A DNA stretch of 52,287 nucleotides, taken from the NCBI GenBank assembly GCA_902799655.1, contig CADCBH010000011.1, positions 1 through 52,287 of the forward strand. The letters run 5' to 3'. Each line of letters opens with the position of its first letter. The stretch's first letter is position 1. This DNA comes from an uncultured Bacteroidales bacterium (lineage in GTDB: Bacteria; Bacteroidota; Bacteroidia; Bacteroidales; Bacteroidaceae). Of this stretch, positions 15,227 to 24,343 are shown piece after piece. The position numbers and the translations under genes were made by a program. Under the pieces are notes generated by a model. That model did not search any database. It had not been told where the DNA came from and worked only from the letters and a program-made list of their open reading frames with translations.

Positions 15227-16165
15227 ATGAAGAAGTTACTATACTATATTGTCTACTCCCTGTGGTATCTGCTATCACTGCTCCCATTACGGGTCCTCTA
15301 CTGGCTGAGTGACATCATCTTCGTGATAGTCTTCTATATCATCCACTATCGCCGTCGCTTGGTGTGGGTCAACGTGGTGACATCTTTCCCAGAACGGGAA
15401 CCTGAAGAACATAAGGTTATTGAGCGCCGTTTCTACCGTTGGTTCTGTGACTATCTGGTAGAAAGCATCAAGTTGATGACCATGAAACCAGAAGAGATCA
15501 AACGACGCCTTGTCTTTAAGAACACAGAAATCGTAGATCAATGTGTGAGCGAAGGGCAGTCGTGTGCTGTCTATCTCGGCCATTTCTGCAACTGGGAATG
15601 GGTGACGTCCCTACCCTTCTGGATCAGTCAGGATGCCCAGTGCGGACAACTGTATCATCCCCTTGAGAATCAAGACTTCGACCGACTGTTTCTCCACGTA
15701 CGTCAGCGCTATGGAGCTGTATGTATCTCGATGAATGAGTCCTTACGCAAGATTCTAGAATATAAGAAGCAAGGGAAACCCGTGGTCATTGGCTACATTG
15801 CCGACCAAGCCCCTTTCTGGTGGAACATCCATCATTGGTGTCAGTTCCTGCATCACGACACCGCCGTACTCTCTGGTACTGAGCGCATCGCAGCGAAACT
15901 CAATCATGCTGTATTCTATATGGACGTGAGGCGCATCAAGCGTGGCTATTTCGAGGCAGAGTTCAAGCTCATCACCCGTGAACCACAACAGATGAAGGAG
16001 TATGAATTGACCGACCTCTATTTCAAGAACCTTGAAGAAAGTATTCGCAGGCAGCCAGAATGCTACCTGTGGACTCACGACCGTTGGAAGCGTACCCGTC
16101 AACGCTTTGAACGCCGCTTTGAAGTTATTGACGGTAAAGTACATGAAAAAGAGATAAAAGACTGA
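15227..16165 (+). CDS. LpxL/HtrB-family lipid A-type acyltransferase
   Basis: A 312-residue inner-membrane protein with hydrophobic N-terminal stretches (about 4-40) and the catalytic His119-x4-Glu124 in LGHFCNWEW. The later ADQAPF and LWTHDRWK segments are also typical. The family adds secondary fatty acids to lipid A precursors at the cytoplasmic face. Placement within a glycosyltransferase operon suggests it works on lipid A or another glycolipid made here. The next gene begins 6 bp after the stop. Confidence 0.92.
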   Translation: MKKLLYYIVYSLWYLLSLLPLRVLYWLSDIIFVIVFYIIHYRRRLVWVNVVTSFPEREPEEHKVIERRFYRWFCDYLVESIKLMTMKPEEIKRRLVFKNTEIVDQCVSEGQSCAVYLGHFCNWEWVTSLPFWISQDAQCGQLYHPLENQDFDRLFLHVRQRYGAVCISMNESLRKILEYKKQGKPVVIGYIADQAPFWWNIHHWCQFLHHDTAVLSGTERIAAKLNHAVFYMDVRRIKRGYFEAEFKLITREPQQMKEYELTDLYFKNLEESIRRQPECYLWTHDRWKRTRQRFERRFEVIDGKVHEKEIKD

Positions 16166-16171
16166 GAAGAT

Positions 16172-17056
16172 ATGATGACCGTTTTTTATATCGTGATGGG
16201 TGGCGACGAGGCACTGCGCTACTATATGGAAGCCTACCTGTCTATACGCACCTTTCAGAAACAACTCTCTCCAGAAATTGGGCGTATCTGTGTCATTACC
16301 GACCACCCTTCATTCTTCAGCAAGGCAGGTGTCGAGGTGATCACCATCACGGCAGAACAGAAAGCAGAGTGGATGGGTTCGCATCATTTTTTCTTCCGCA
16401 CGAAGATTAAAGGAATGGAATATCTGCACAGTCTCTATCCCGAAGACAACCTGCTCTATCTCGATAGCGACACCTTCCTCTATGGACATCTATCTGACCT
16501 CAAGAAGCGCTTAGACGAAGGCCACGGGCTGATGCATCGTCGAGAGGGCAAATTGACGGGCATCAGCCATACAGCCAAACGGTTGTGGAAGAAAGCGGCT
16601 GGTCATAAATATGGCGATATCACCATTGGCGAGCAACATCATATGTGGAATGCTGGCGTAGTAGGTCTGCCCAGTCAAAAAATCAGTGAAACCGTTGCCA
16701 GCGCACTGGCACTCTGTGATGGTATGCTGAATGATGGTAACAACGAATTTATCACAGAGCAGTATTCCTACTCCATCGCATTGGCTGAGCATACCTCACT
16801 GGTAGCAACATCCGACCTCATTGGTCACTATTGGGGAAACTCTATGGAGTGGAGAGATAAAGCTTTTGAAGTGTTCACGTACGCCTATCTCAACGATTTC
16901 TCCCTTGAAGAAGAACTGCAAACCCTCGATATCGACAAGCTCTGCGAGATACCTTACTTCGTACATCGTTCAAGCACAGCAGGGAAACTGCATAGACTCA
17001 TAGACCGTTTATTCAAAGTGCGGGAGAGCAAGTCCGTTAAAAACGAATGTGTTTGA
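16172..17056 (+). CDS. Putative GT-A glycosyltransferase (GT8-like)
   Basis: A 294-residue protein whose sequence fits a GT-A enzyme: VFYIVMGGDEALRYY at the start, a DSD metal site (Asp98, Asp100) in LLYLDSDTFLYG, and HHMWNAGVVGLPSQ, which resembles the acceptor-side NAGV motif of GT8-like enzymes. I cannot name a specific family member. It is the third gene of the operon from 14126. Its last 20 bases (17037-17056) overlap the convergent fucosyltransferase-like gene. Confidence 0.72.
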   Translation: MMTVFYIVMGGDEALRYYMEAYLSIRTFQKQLSPEIGRICVITDHPSFFSKAGVEVITITAEQKAEWMGSHHFFFRTKIKGMEYLHSLYPEDNLLYLDSDTFLYGHLSDLKKRLDEGHGLMHRREGKLTGISHTAKRLWKKAAGHKYGDITIGEQHHMWNAGVVGLPSQKISETVASALALCDGMLNDGNNEFITEQYSYSIALAEHTSLVATSDLIGHYWGNSMEWRDKAFEVFTYAYLNDFSLEEELQTLDIDKLCEIPYFVHRSSTAGKLHRLIDRLFKVRESKSVKNECV

Positions 17057-18062
17057 ACGGCACACCACCAGCCTGGGCAGCACGGCGTGGGAAACCGCTA
17101 TTATACATCTTGCCTGTCTGCAAAAGATAGGCTCGCTTCGCTTTACTGATCATATAGAAGTCGAGGAACGACTTGAGATTGGTCTCAAAAGGAATGTTCT
17201 CCGTCCAGTCCATGTGTGCCAGAGAACCTGAGACCACATAAACATAGTCTAGACACTTGGCAGCATATTGCAGGAAGTGTTCGCTGTCAGAAGTCACAAG
17301 GACGGGCTTTTTCTCTGGCAGCCGCTGATACAGCTTGTCTATCTGCTCCACACAGCGTTCCATCAACTGCTGGGCATCCTCAGGTGAAAGGATGGTAAAA
17401 TGAGCCTCCTCGACGAAATCCCCAAGAAGCTGCTGGAAACGTAGCGTGACAGCATAATAGTCAGTACCCAACTTCTTGGCCTGTTCATCGAGGGCAGCTT
17501 GCAGTGCCTCCGAAGGGCGGAACAATTCATTGAAACAGCGTTTGAAGCTGTCGCCATGTCTGAGGATATGGGCGTTGGTATACACATGCAACTGCTTGTG
17601 AGCCTTGCGACAGCGTTTCTTAATCCACAACTCCTGAAACTTGGGTTCTACATGCGTGGCCTGACTGCCACAAAACATCGGCTCGGCATCATCGACATTG
17701 AAGGACAACTCGTCCTGTGACACACGCCAGTCATACGTATTAGGTACCAAATAGTCGATCAGGGGGAAGGGATGCACAAAATTGATACGGAAATCATATC
17801 CCAGTTTCTTGCAGACATAATAAGTCGATACGATGCCACGCAGGCGATCTGCTAATCCACCTTGCTTGCGTTTCCCATCTACCATGCACACTATCATCTT
17901 GCGTTGGTTGGTAGCATGGGGGGCTTCTTTGGAGTAGTGTATCAGCAACTCATCGCCCTCACGCTGCCAACGGCCACGCATGGTAAAGAAGTTCTGAAAC
18001 ACGTTTTTGATGTCGTTGCCTATCGAATGTAAAATACCTTGTTTTCCTAATATCAGTATCAT
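17037..18062 (-). CDS. Fucosyltransferase-like protein of uncertain family
   Basis: A 341-residue protein. The glycine/arginine motif GGLADRLRG (68-76) followed by an alternating helix-strand (YYVCKKLGYDFRINF), the TSDSE segment and the C-terminal DFYMISKAKRAYLL-x-SGF stretch recall GDP-fucose-type GT-B enzymes (GT11, GT23 and relatives), where the arginine of the first motif binds the nucleotide diphosphate. The resemblance is weak and I do not assign a family. It starts 21 bp after the stop of the LtaS-type gene, so it is probably the last of a four-gene operon with MsbA and two LtaS-type genes. The 3' end overlaps the convergent GT gene by 20 bp. Confidence 0.6.
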   Translation of the reverse strand: MILILGKQGILHSIGNDIKNVFQNFFTMRGRWQREGDELLIHYSKEAPHATNQRKMIVCMVDGKRKQGGLADRLRGIVSTYYVCKKLGYDFRINFVHPFPLIDYLVPNTYDWRVSQDELSFNVDDAEPMFCGSQATHVEPKFQELWIKKRCRKAHKQLHVYTNAHILRHGDSFKRCFNELFRPSEALQAALDEQAKKLGTDYYAVTLRFQQLLGDFVEEAHFTILSPEDAQQLMERCVEQIDKLYQRLPEKKPVLVTSDSEHFLQYAAKCLDYVYVVSGSLAHMDWTENIPFETNLKSFLDFYMISKAKRAYLLQTGKMYNSGFPRRAAQAGGVPFKHIRF

Positions 18063-18083
18063 GATGCTTCCGATTTTATACCA

Positions 18084-20054
18084 TTATTGTTCTTGTGGTG
18101 TCAGACGATTTTCCGTCATGCGTTCCATATATTGCTGGATGATGGCCTTCAGCTCCAGCTCCATCTGCTGCTGCTGAGGCACCTTACCTACGAGGTTCTT
18201 CTTCATCAGCTTGTCTTCAAGGGCATAGACGGCTCTGGTCTGTTGTCCGTCGAACTGCAGTACATAACCATATTTTACAAATTGGTAAATGCCGTTCATA
18301 TAGTTGACGGCCCATGTCTCCTCAGCCGGTGTGTTAAGCAGATCGACACCAAACGAGAGATAGGGTTGGTCATAGCCCAGATACTCCAGAATGGTAGGCA
18401 TAATATCAGTCTGCTGAGCAATAGCATCAACCATGCCGCTACCCATCTCACCAGTGGGGTCGTAGAAGATGACTGGTGAGCAGAATCCGCCAATATCCGA
18501 ACGGTACTCATCAATGGCCGACATATTGGTATGGTCGCTGGTGATGGCAAAGATGGTATTCTCATACCAAGGCTGCTTGCGAGCAGACTCGAAGAAATGC
18601 TGCAGCGCCATATCCGTATAACGGATGACGGGATAGATGGGCATATCGGGATTCTCCTCCGGGAAGCGATCTTTATAGGCGGCGGGCACACGGAAGGGAT
18701 GATGGCTCGACAGCGTGAACAGCGCAGTCATGAAGGGAGGCTTCATATCTGACATTTTCTGACACATATACTGCATGAAAGGCTCATCGCTGATGCCCCA
18801 CCAGCCGTCATACTCCTCGTCACCACGTGTGCGAGGGTCAGCTACGAAGTCTTCACGACCATAGTACTCCTTGAACTTAGTGGCACGAGCAAAGGCCATA
18901 AAGCCCATTGAACCACGCTCCGCACCATGGAAGAAAGCAGTCTCATAGCCTTTGCTGTTCAGGCAGTCTGCCAATCCTGACACATGGTTGACACTATAGG
19001 CCGACAGGAAGAAAGGCTCAATGAACATCGGTATCGACGAGAGGATGCTCGGCATACCGTCTATCGACTTGCGGCCGTTGCAATAAGAGTATTTATAGGT
19101 TAGCGCACCGTTGGCTATCAGTGAATCGGCAAAAGGTGTATAACCTTTATAGCCTGGGATATGTTTGTTGTAGGCGCCAATATACTCCCTGCCGAAACTC
19201 TCGATAATGATGACCACTACATTCTTCTTCCTAAACTCGTGGGTAGGCTTAGGAGTCACGATGGGATTGAACACACGTTCCAGCTCTGCCTGAGTCTTAA
19301 AGTAACCAGGATTCTCGAAGGTACTCGCATCATAAGTGCGTAGCAAGGCGAATGGTGTATTCAGCACGATACCCGTCTCCGTAGGACGGTCACAATAGTT
19401 GTTGGCATTCGACACGGTGATAGGACGGATATCACGTGTCCATCCGCCTCGCATGCCAGCCACGCTGAAAGGTGCATAGGCCATCAGCGACAACAGGAAA
19501 ATGACATCATACATCACCCAACTGGTCTTCACCCACAGGATACGCGGAGTACGATAGCCTTTCCATAATGCCCATCCTATGAGTCCTGCCAGCACGAAGA
19601 AATACCAGTGACTAATGGCCTCCGTCAGGAAGATACCTCCAAGGTTGTTCTCGTGGGAGAACTCCTGGAAGATGGTTCCAGTGGTACGACGCATGGAGTA
19701 GCGGAAATAGACCACGTCGCAAAGGTTGATGGCCAGCATCAGGACGTTGATGACCACATACACCCAACGGCATACACGGTGGTAGCGCTCATTGTTCTTC
19801 TTGTGATAGGGGAACATCACCATCACCACCCAAATAGCATTGGTATAGAGGATGGCAGAGGTGTCAAACATCACACCGCCCCTGAACAGTTCCAGAAGAT
19901 GCGAGGTGGTCATATACTCTGAGTAGAGTGACCAGTTCTCGATGAGGAAGACCGTACGGGCAATGAAATAGACCACATACGCCATCATCAGGTTGCACAC
20001 CACAGCAGCCAAGGGCCATAGCACGCCCAAATATTTTTTATCGAATTGTCTCAT
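18084..20054 (-). CDS. LtaS-type sulfatase-fold membrane enzyme, paralogue A
   Basis: A 656-residue protein with about five N-terminal membrane segments (up to about 200) and a C-terminal alkaline-phosphatase/sulfatase domain in the periplasm. Visible sites are Glu285 in VVVIIIESFGRE, a probable Ser330 nucleophile in NGRKSIDG where LtaS has Thr, and AITSDHTNMS for metal binding. Family members transfer glycerophosphate or phosphoethanolamine from phospholipids. Gram-negative Bacteroidales make no classical lipoteichoic acid, so a lipid A or glycan decoration role is inferred. It overlaps its upstream paralogue by 17 bp (20038-20054), indicating translational coupling. Confidence 0.85.
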   Translation of the reverse strand: MRQFDKKYLGVLWPLAAVVCNLMMAYVVYFIARTVFLIENWSLYSEYMTTSHLLELFRGGVMFDTSAILYTNAIWVVMVMFPYHKKNNERYHRVCRWVYVVINVLMLAINLCDVVYFRYSMRRTTGTIFQEFSHENNLGGIFLTEAISHWYFFVLAGLIGWALWKGYRTPRILWVKTSWVMYDVIFLLSLMAYAPFSVAGMRGGWTRDIRPITVSNANNYCDRPTETGIVLNTPFALLRTYDASTFENPGYFKTQAELERVFNPIVTPKPTHEFRKKNVVVIIIESFGREYIGAYNKHIPGYKGYTPFADSLIANGALTYKYSYCNGRKSIDGMPSILSSIPMFIEPFFLSAYSVNHVSGLADCLNSKGYETAFFHGAERGSMGFMAFARATKFKEYYGREDFVADPRTRGDEEYDGWWGISDEPFMQYMCQKMSDMKPPFMTALFTLSSHHPFRVPAAYKDRFPEENPDMPIYPVIRYTDMALQHFFESARKQPWYENTIFAITSDHTNMSAIDEYRSDIGGFCSPVIFYDPTGEMGSGMVDAIAQQTDIMPTILEYLGYDQPYLSFGVDLLNTPAEETWAVNYMNGIYQFVKYGYVLQFDGQQTRAVYALEDKLMKKNLVGKVPQQQQMELELKAIIQQYMERMTENRLTPQEQ

Positions 20055-21906
20055 GTTGTTGATTCGTTCCTAAACTGTTGATATGTTGCGAAGCAGTCTG
20101 CAAGATGGCCATACCTCGACGGATCAGTGCCTCACTGTTCGTACTCTTGTCCACTATGATGCGGTTGGCATTCAGGTCATAGACCGCAAAACCCGTACTG
20201 TCCTTCATCGTGATACCATTATTATAGGTATGGACAGCAAAGGGATAGGTATAGTTGCTGCTCATAACATCACGACTGAATGTGAAGTCATCATGCGCCA
20301 ACCCCATCTGTCCCAGCAGCGTGGCAGGCAAATCGGTCTGATTGCACAGTTGTTCTATGCGACGAGGTGCCTTGATGGCTCCGCCCAACCATAGCATCGG
20401 CACATGGTCATGCATCTCATGTTCCTCGCCAACGCCAAAATAGGTATAGCCATGGTCAGGTAACAGCACCACCAGCAGGTTGTCCCACTGGGGCGTCTTT
20501 CTCATCTTCTCGATAAAGTCGCCCAGACACTGGTCCAGATAGTTGAAGGCATTGGGAATCTCCTCATCCAACACATGTGTGGGGACATCCCACGGCTCAT
20601 GACTGGAGAGTGTAGAGTAGCCGATCAAGTAGTGTTCATCGGCCTTGAACTGTGCAATCTGTTCATAGAGCGTGGCAAAGGTGATGTCATCACGTACCCC
20701 CCACTTAGCCGTCTGTCTTTCCTCGACACTATAGTCATCTTTCCACTTCAGCTGGTCGAAGCCTATCGTCACCAGATAGCTACGCATATTGGTGAAATTG
20801 ATATCACCACCATAGAGGTAGCTCGTCTGGTAGCCTACCTCACGAAGTGATTTGGCAAGACCAGGCAAGAAACGTGTCTTCGATGGAATCTTCATCACCG
20901 ATGATGTGGGGAACGAGGGGTAGCCACTCCAGGTACATAATGTGCCTCGATCGGTTCGGTAGGAATTAGCATAGAACTGCGAGAAGTACACGCCCTCATG
21001 GACATAGCGGTTCAGGTTGGGCATGATATCCTTACGTCCTCCAATATCCTCCGTAAAGATACCGCCACAGCTCTCCAAAAGGATGACCACAACATTAGGA
21101 CGGCTAGTATTGAGCAACGTATCGGTATCGATGCTCTCCGTAGGATAGATACCCTCCATCAGCCTGGCACGTTCCTCTTCCTCCATAAACTGGTAGTTGG
21201 GTATCGTGCTGGCCGTCTGATCCATCGAATCCAGGAAGTTGAAGACGGGATTGACGGCAGAATGGTTCAGAAACTGGTTCTGCGAGTAGTACACCTGCCC
21301 GATATTGGTCACCGACTCACCGAGTCCGCCTCGGATGCCAATGATAAAGAGCGGAGCGAACAACAGGAGGGCGAGTAGTCCGTAGGCAACAGACTTGTAG
21401 TTCGCAGGTAGCGGACTAACAGTCCGAAGCGGACGGACTGCGGCTCTATAGGCCATAAAGATGAGCAGGGCCACTACCAGCCATATCACAAACCGCAAGG
21501 CGATATAGCCCCCACTGACACTGGCCATCGCCTCAGTAGGTGTCTCCAGATACTGCAGGCACGAGGCATCGAGCTTGAACTGCCAGAACTCATAGAGGCT
21601 GGTATCTGCAACGAAGGCCAGCGATAAGGCAATGGCAATGATACCGTTATAGACATCCAGAATGGTGGTCAGCACCTTCTTTTGATTCCAATAGAGGCTG
21701 ACCAACACGACGAGAAAAGGCACTAGCACAAAATAGAGTGCTGTGCTAAGGTCGAGCGTGAGACCATGTGCCACCACTTCAAAGAAGTCGCCCACAGCAA
21801 CATGGTGTCCATCCTGATTGCACAGCATGAACACCAGCTTGGCCACGATGAACACCAGCACCGTCAGCACATAGTATTTAACGAGATATAGGATGCGTTG
21901 TTTCAA
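20038..21906 (-). CDS. LtaS-type sulfatase-fold membrane enzyme, paralogue B
   Basis: A 622-residue protein built like its downstream paralogue, with N-terminal membrane segments (about 8-195) and a periplasmic sulfatase-fold domain. Here Glu278 lies in VVVILLESCGG and the nucleophile is Thr318 in SYRTDRGT; PDHGYTYFG and HEMHDHVPM supply metal ligands. Paralogue A has Ser at the nucleophile and lacks the HDHVP-type histidines, so the two are likely to differ in substrate. It begins inside the last codons of the MsbA-type gene (4-bp overlap). Confidence 0.85.
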   Translation of the reverse strand: MKQRILYLVKYYVLTVLVFIVAKLVFMLCNQDGHHVAVGDFFEVVAHGLTLDLSTALYFVLVPFLVVLVSLYWNQKKVLTTILDVYNGIIAIALSLAFVADTSLYEFWQFKLDASCLQYLETPTEAMASVSGGYIALRFVIWLVVALLIFMAYRAAVRPLRTVSPLPANYKSVAYGLLALLLFAPLFIIGIRGGLGESVTNIGQVYYSQNQFLNHSAVNPVFNFLDSMDQTASTIPNYQFMEEEERARLMEGIYPTESIDTDTLLNTSRPNVVVILLESCGGIFTEDIGGRKDIMPNLNRYVHEGVYFSQFYANSYRTDRGTLCTWSGYPSFPTSSVMKIPSKTRFLPGLAKSLREVGYQTSYLYGGDINFTNMRSYLVTIGFDQLKWKDDYSVEERQTAKWGVRDDITFATLYEQIAQFKADEHYLIGYSTLSSHEPWDVPTHVLDEEIPNAFNYLDQCLGDFIEKMRKTPQWDNLLVVLLPDHGYTYFGVGEEHEMHDHVPMLWLGGAIKAPRRIEQLCNQTDLPATLLGQMGLAHDDFTFSRDVMSSNYTYPFAVHTYNNGITMKDSTGFAVYDLNANRIIVDKSTNSEALIRRGMAILQTASQHINSLGTNQQHETIR

Positions 21907-23738
21907 AGCGACTGCATATCGTTCAACTTCTTGTAATAGCCATCCATGGCGAGCAGCTCCTCATGGGTGCCACGCTCCACAATGCGTCCCTCATGCAACA
22001 CGCAGATCTCGTCGGCATTCTTGATGGTACTCAGGCGATGGGCAATGGCTACCGTGGTACGTGTCTTCATCAGTCGCTCGAGTGCCTCCTGCACCAGTCG
22101 CTCCGACTCTGTATCGAGGGCCGAGGTGGCCTCGTCGAGAATGAGGATGGGCGGATTCTTCAGAATGGCACGGGCGATGCTGACGCGTTGACGCTGACCT
22201 CCCGAGAGGCGTCCGCCACGGTCACCAATCATCGTGTCGTAGCCGTTCTCCGACTCCATGATGAAGTCATGGGCATTGGCGATCTTGGCTGCCTCGATAA
22301 CCTGTTCCATCGTGGCATGTTCCACGCCGAAGGTGATGTTGTTGTAGAAGGTATCGTTGAAGAGGATAGCCTCCTGGTTCACGTTGCCAATGAGGGCGCG
22401 CAGTTCCGAGATGCGTACCGTCTTGATATTCTTGCCGTCAATGAGAACCTCACCCACGTTTACATCGTGATAGCGAGGGATGAGGTCTACCAGTGTCGAC
22501 TTACCAGAACCCGACTGTCCTACCAGTGCGATAGTCTTACCCTTGGGCACTTTCAGGTTGATATCCTTCAGTACCTCACGACCCTCCTGATAGCTGAACG
22601 TCACATTCTTCAGCTCTATCTCCTTCTCAAAGGAGGGCATCGGCTGGGGATTTGCAGGCTCCTTGATGGGATTCTCGGCCTTCAAGATAAAGTCGATACG
22701 ATCCATGGATGCCAGACCTACGGGAATCTGGTAGGTAGCCTTAGAGAGATCCTTCAGCGGGTTGATGACGCTGTAGAGGATGACCATGAAGAAGATGAAT
22801 GTCGAGGCATCGATGATGTTTGACTCGTTGAGAATCAGGAAGCCACCATACCACAGCACGATCACGATAATCACTGTACCCAAGAACTCCGACATCGGGT
22901 GGGCAGCACTCTGGCGGATGGTCATCGAATTGAAGTCCTTACGGTATTCCTCGTTGATATTGACAAAGCGCTGCAGCATCTTATGCTCAGCGATAAAAGC
23001 CTTGATGATGCGCAGTCCGCCCAGCGTCTCGTCGAGCTGAGCCAGCATGTCGCCCCACTTGCTCTGTACGATAGCCGACTCCTGCTTCAGCTTCCTGCTG
23101 ACCACACCCATGATCCATCCGGCCAAAGGAGCCACAACGATGACGAAGAGTGTCAATTGCCAACTGACAACAATCATCGTAAAGAAACATACGAAGATGG
23201 CTATCGGCTGACGTATCAACATATCAATACTGCTGGTGATGGAGTTCTCTACAGCCCCTACATCTGACGACATACGGGCGATGATATCGCCCTTGCGCTC
23301 CTCAGAGAAGAAACTCAGGGGCAGCTTCAGCACCTTCTCATACACCTCGATACGGATGTCGCGCACCACGCCCGTGCGCAGCGGTATCATCACAGCTGAC
23401 GAGGCAAAATAGCCCAGCGTCTTCAGACCTGTCATAATGATCAGTGCCAATCCCATGTACACCAGTGTCAGGAAGGCTCCGTGTGACGCCATTAACTCCT
23501 GCACCCATGCATAGGCGTTGTTGACCACCAGTTCCTTATCCAATGTTTCCCACGACCACGGCTTGTAAGTATAGACAGCAGTATCGATCTTAAACAGGAT
23601 ATTCAATATAGGAATCAGTACGGCAAAGGAGAATACATTCATCCATTGCGACAGGAAGTTAAGCACCACCGACCAAGCCATGTATTTGCGATACGGCTTG
23701 AGATAGCGCGACATGACGGAGAAAAACTGTTTCAGCAT
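21903..23738 (-). CDS. MsbA-type ABC exporter (membrane + ATPase)
   Basis: A 611-residue half-transporter with a six-helix membrane domain (about 20-335) and an ATPase domain carrying Walker A GQSGSGKST, the LSGGQRQR signature and Walker B LILDEATSALD. It most resembles MsbA-like lipid exporters, which flip lipid A-core or lipid-linked glycans across the inner membrane. I start it at 23738 (MLKQFFSVMSRY) rather than 23762 because the -7 element TACCTTTG covers 23767-23760. It is the first gene of an operon with two LtaS-type enzymes and a fucosyltransferase-like protein, which suggests export followed by periplasmic modification. Confidence 0.9.
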   Translation of the reverse strand: MLKQFFSVMSRYLKPYRKYMAWSVVLNFLSQWMNVFSFAVLIPILNILFKIDTAVYTYKPWSWETLDKELVVNNAYAWVQELMASHGAFLTLVYMGLALIIMTGLKTLGYFASSAVMIPLRTGVVRDIRIEVYEKVLKLPLSFFSEERKGDIIARMSSDVGAVENSITSSIDMLIRQPIAIFVCFFTMIVVSWQLTLFVIVVAPLAGWIMGVVSRKLKQESAIVQSKWGDMLAQLDETLGGLRIIKAFIAEHKMLQRFVNINEEYRKDFNSMTIRQSAAHPMSEFLGTVIIVIVLWYGGFLILNESNIIDASTFIFFMVILYSVINPLKDLSKATYQIPVGLASMDRIDFILKAENPIKEPANPQPMPSFEKEIELKNVTFSYQEGREVLKDINLKVPKGKTIALVGQSGSGKSTLVDLIPRYHDVNVGEVLIDGKNIKTVRISELRALIGNVNQEAILFNDTFYNNITFGVEHATMEQVIEAAKIANAHDFIMESENGYDTMIGDRGGRLSGGQRQRVSIARAILKNPPILILDEATSALDTESERLVQEALERLMKTRTTVAIAHRLSTIKNADEICVLHEGRIVERGTHEELLAMDGYYKKLNDMQSL

Positions 23739-23759
23739 AGTCTGTATATAATTTGGGTA

Positions 23760-23767
23760 CAAAGGTA
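23760..23767 (-). promoter_or_regulatory. -7 element of the MsbA-type operon (TACCTTTG)
   Basis: TACCTTTG on the - strand, 21 bp upstream of the start chosen at 23738. No clear TTTG at -33. Confidence 0.6.
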
Positions 23768-23828
23768 CATCTTTTTTTCCAATTAAGCACGACCTTTTAC
23801 CATAATTATATCATTTGAGATAACGAGA

Positions 23829-24341
23829 CTATTCTTGAGGGGTAAGAAAGAAGCGCTGGAATTCGCGCTCGAAGTTGGGGGTAAGGATGCCCTGACCAAG
23901 GGCAGAACGAATCTCTTGAAGGGACCAGAAACGACCTCCGTCAAGCTCATCTTGAGAGGGTTGAATGGGACCTTCATAGGTCGTACGGTGGACATAGACG
24001 AGTTCACGTTCCCGTTGACTCTCGAAAACGTACTTGCCCATGAAGACAGGAGTAAAATCGGTGATGCCCAATTCCTCGCGAACTTCACGAAGAAGAGCTT
24101 GCTCAGGAGTCTCACCATAGTCAAGATGACCACCTACGGCAGTATCCCACTTGCCTGGCTGGATGTCTTTCCATGCAGGACGCTTCTGCAGATAGACATC
24201 GCCACGAGTATTGAAGACATGAAGGTGGACAACGGGATGAAGCAGGCGCGAGCCGCTATGGCACTCTCCGCGAGTGGCCTGGCCGACTACCGTGCCTGCT
24301 TCATCAACTATGGGGAATATTTCCCGCTGGTTGTCCTTCAT
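23829..24341 (-). CDS. Nudix hydrolase
   Basis: A 170-residue protein with a complete Nudix box from Gly71 to Ile93 (GHLDYGETPEQALLREVREELGI fits Gx5Ex7REUxEExGU), preceded by LHPVVHLHVFNTRGDVYLQKR and ending in a short helical tail. The HxxxHVxxxxxxGxxxLQKR arrangement is like that of the IPP isomerase-like Nudix group, but the substrate is unknown. It starts 2 bp after the stop of the transporter gene and must be co-transcribed with it. Confidence 0.92.
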   Translation of the reverse strand: MKDNQREIFPIVDEAGTVVGQATRGECHSGSRLLHPVVHLHVFNTRGDVYLQKRPAWKDIQPGKWDTAVGGHLDYGETPEQALLREVREELGITDFTPVFMGKYVFESQRERELVYVHRTTYEGPIQPSQDELDGGRFWSLQEIRSALGQGILTPNFEREFQRFFLTPQE

Positions 24342-24343
24342 TA

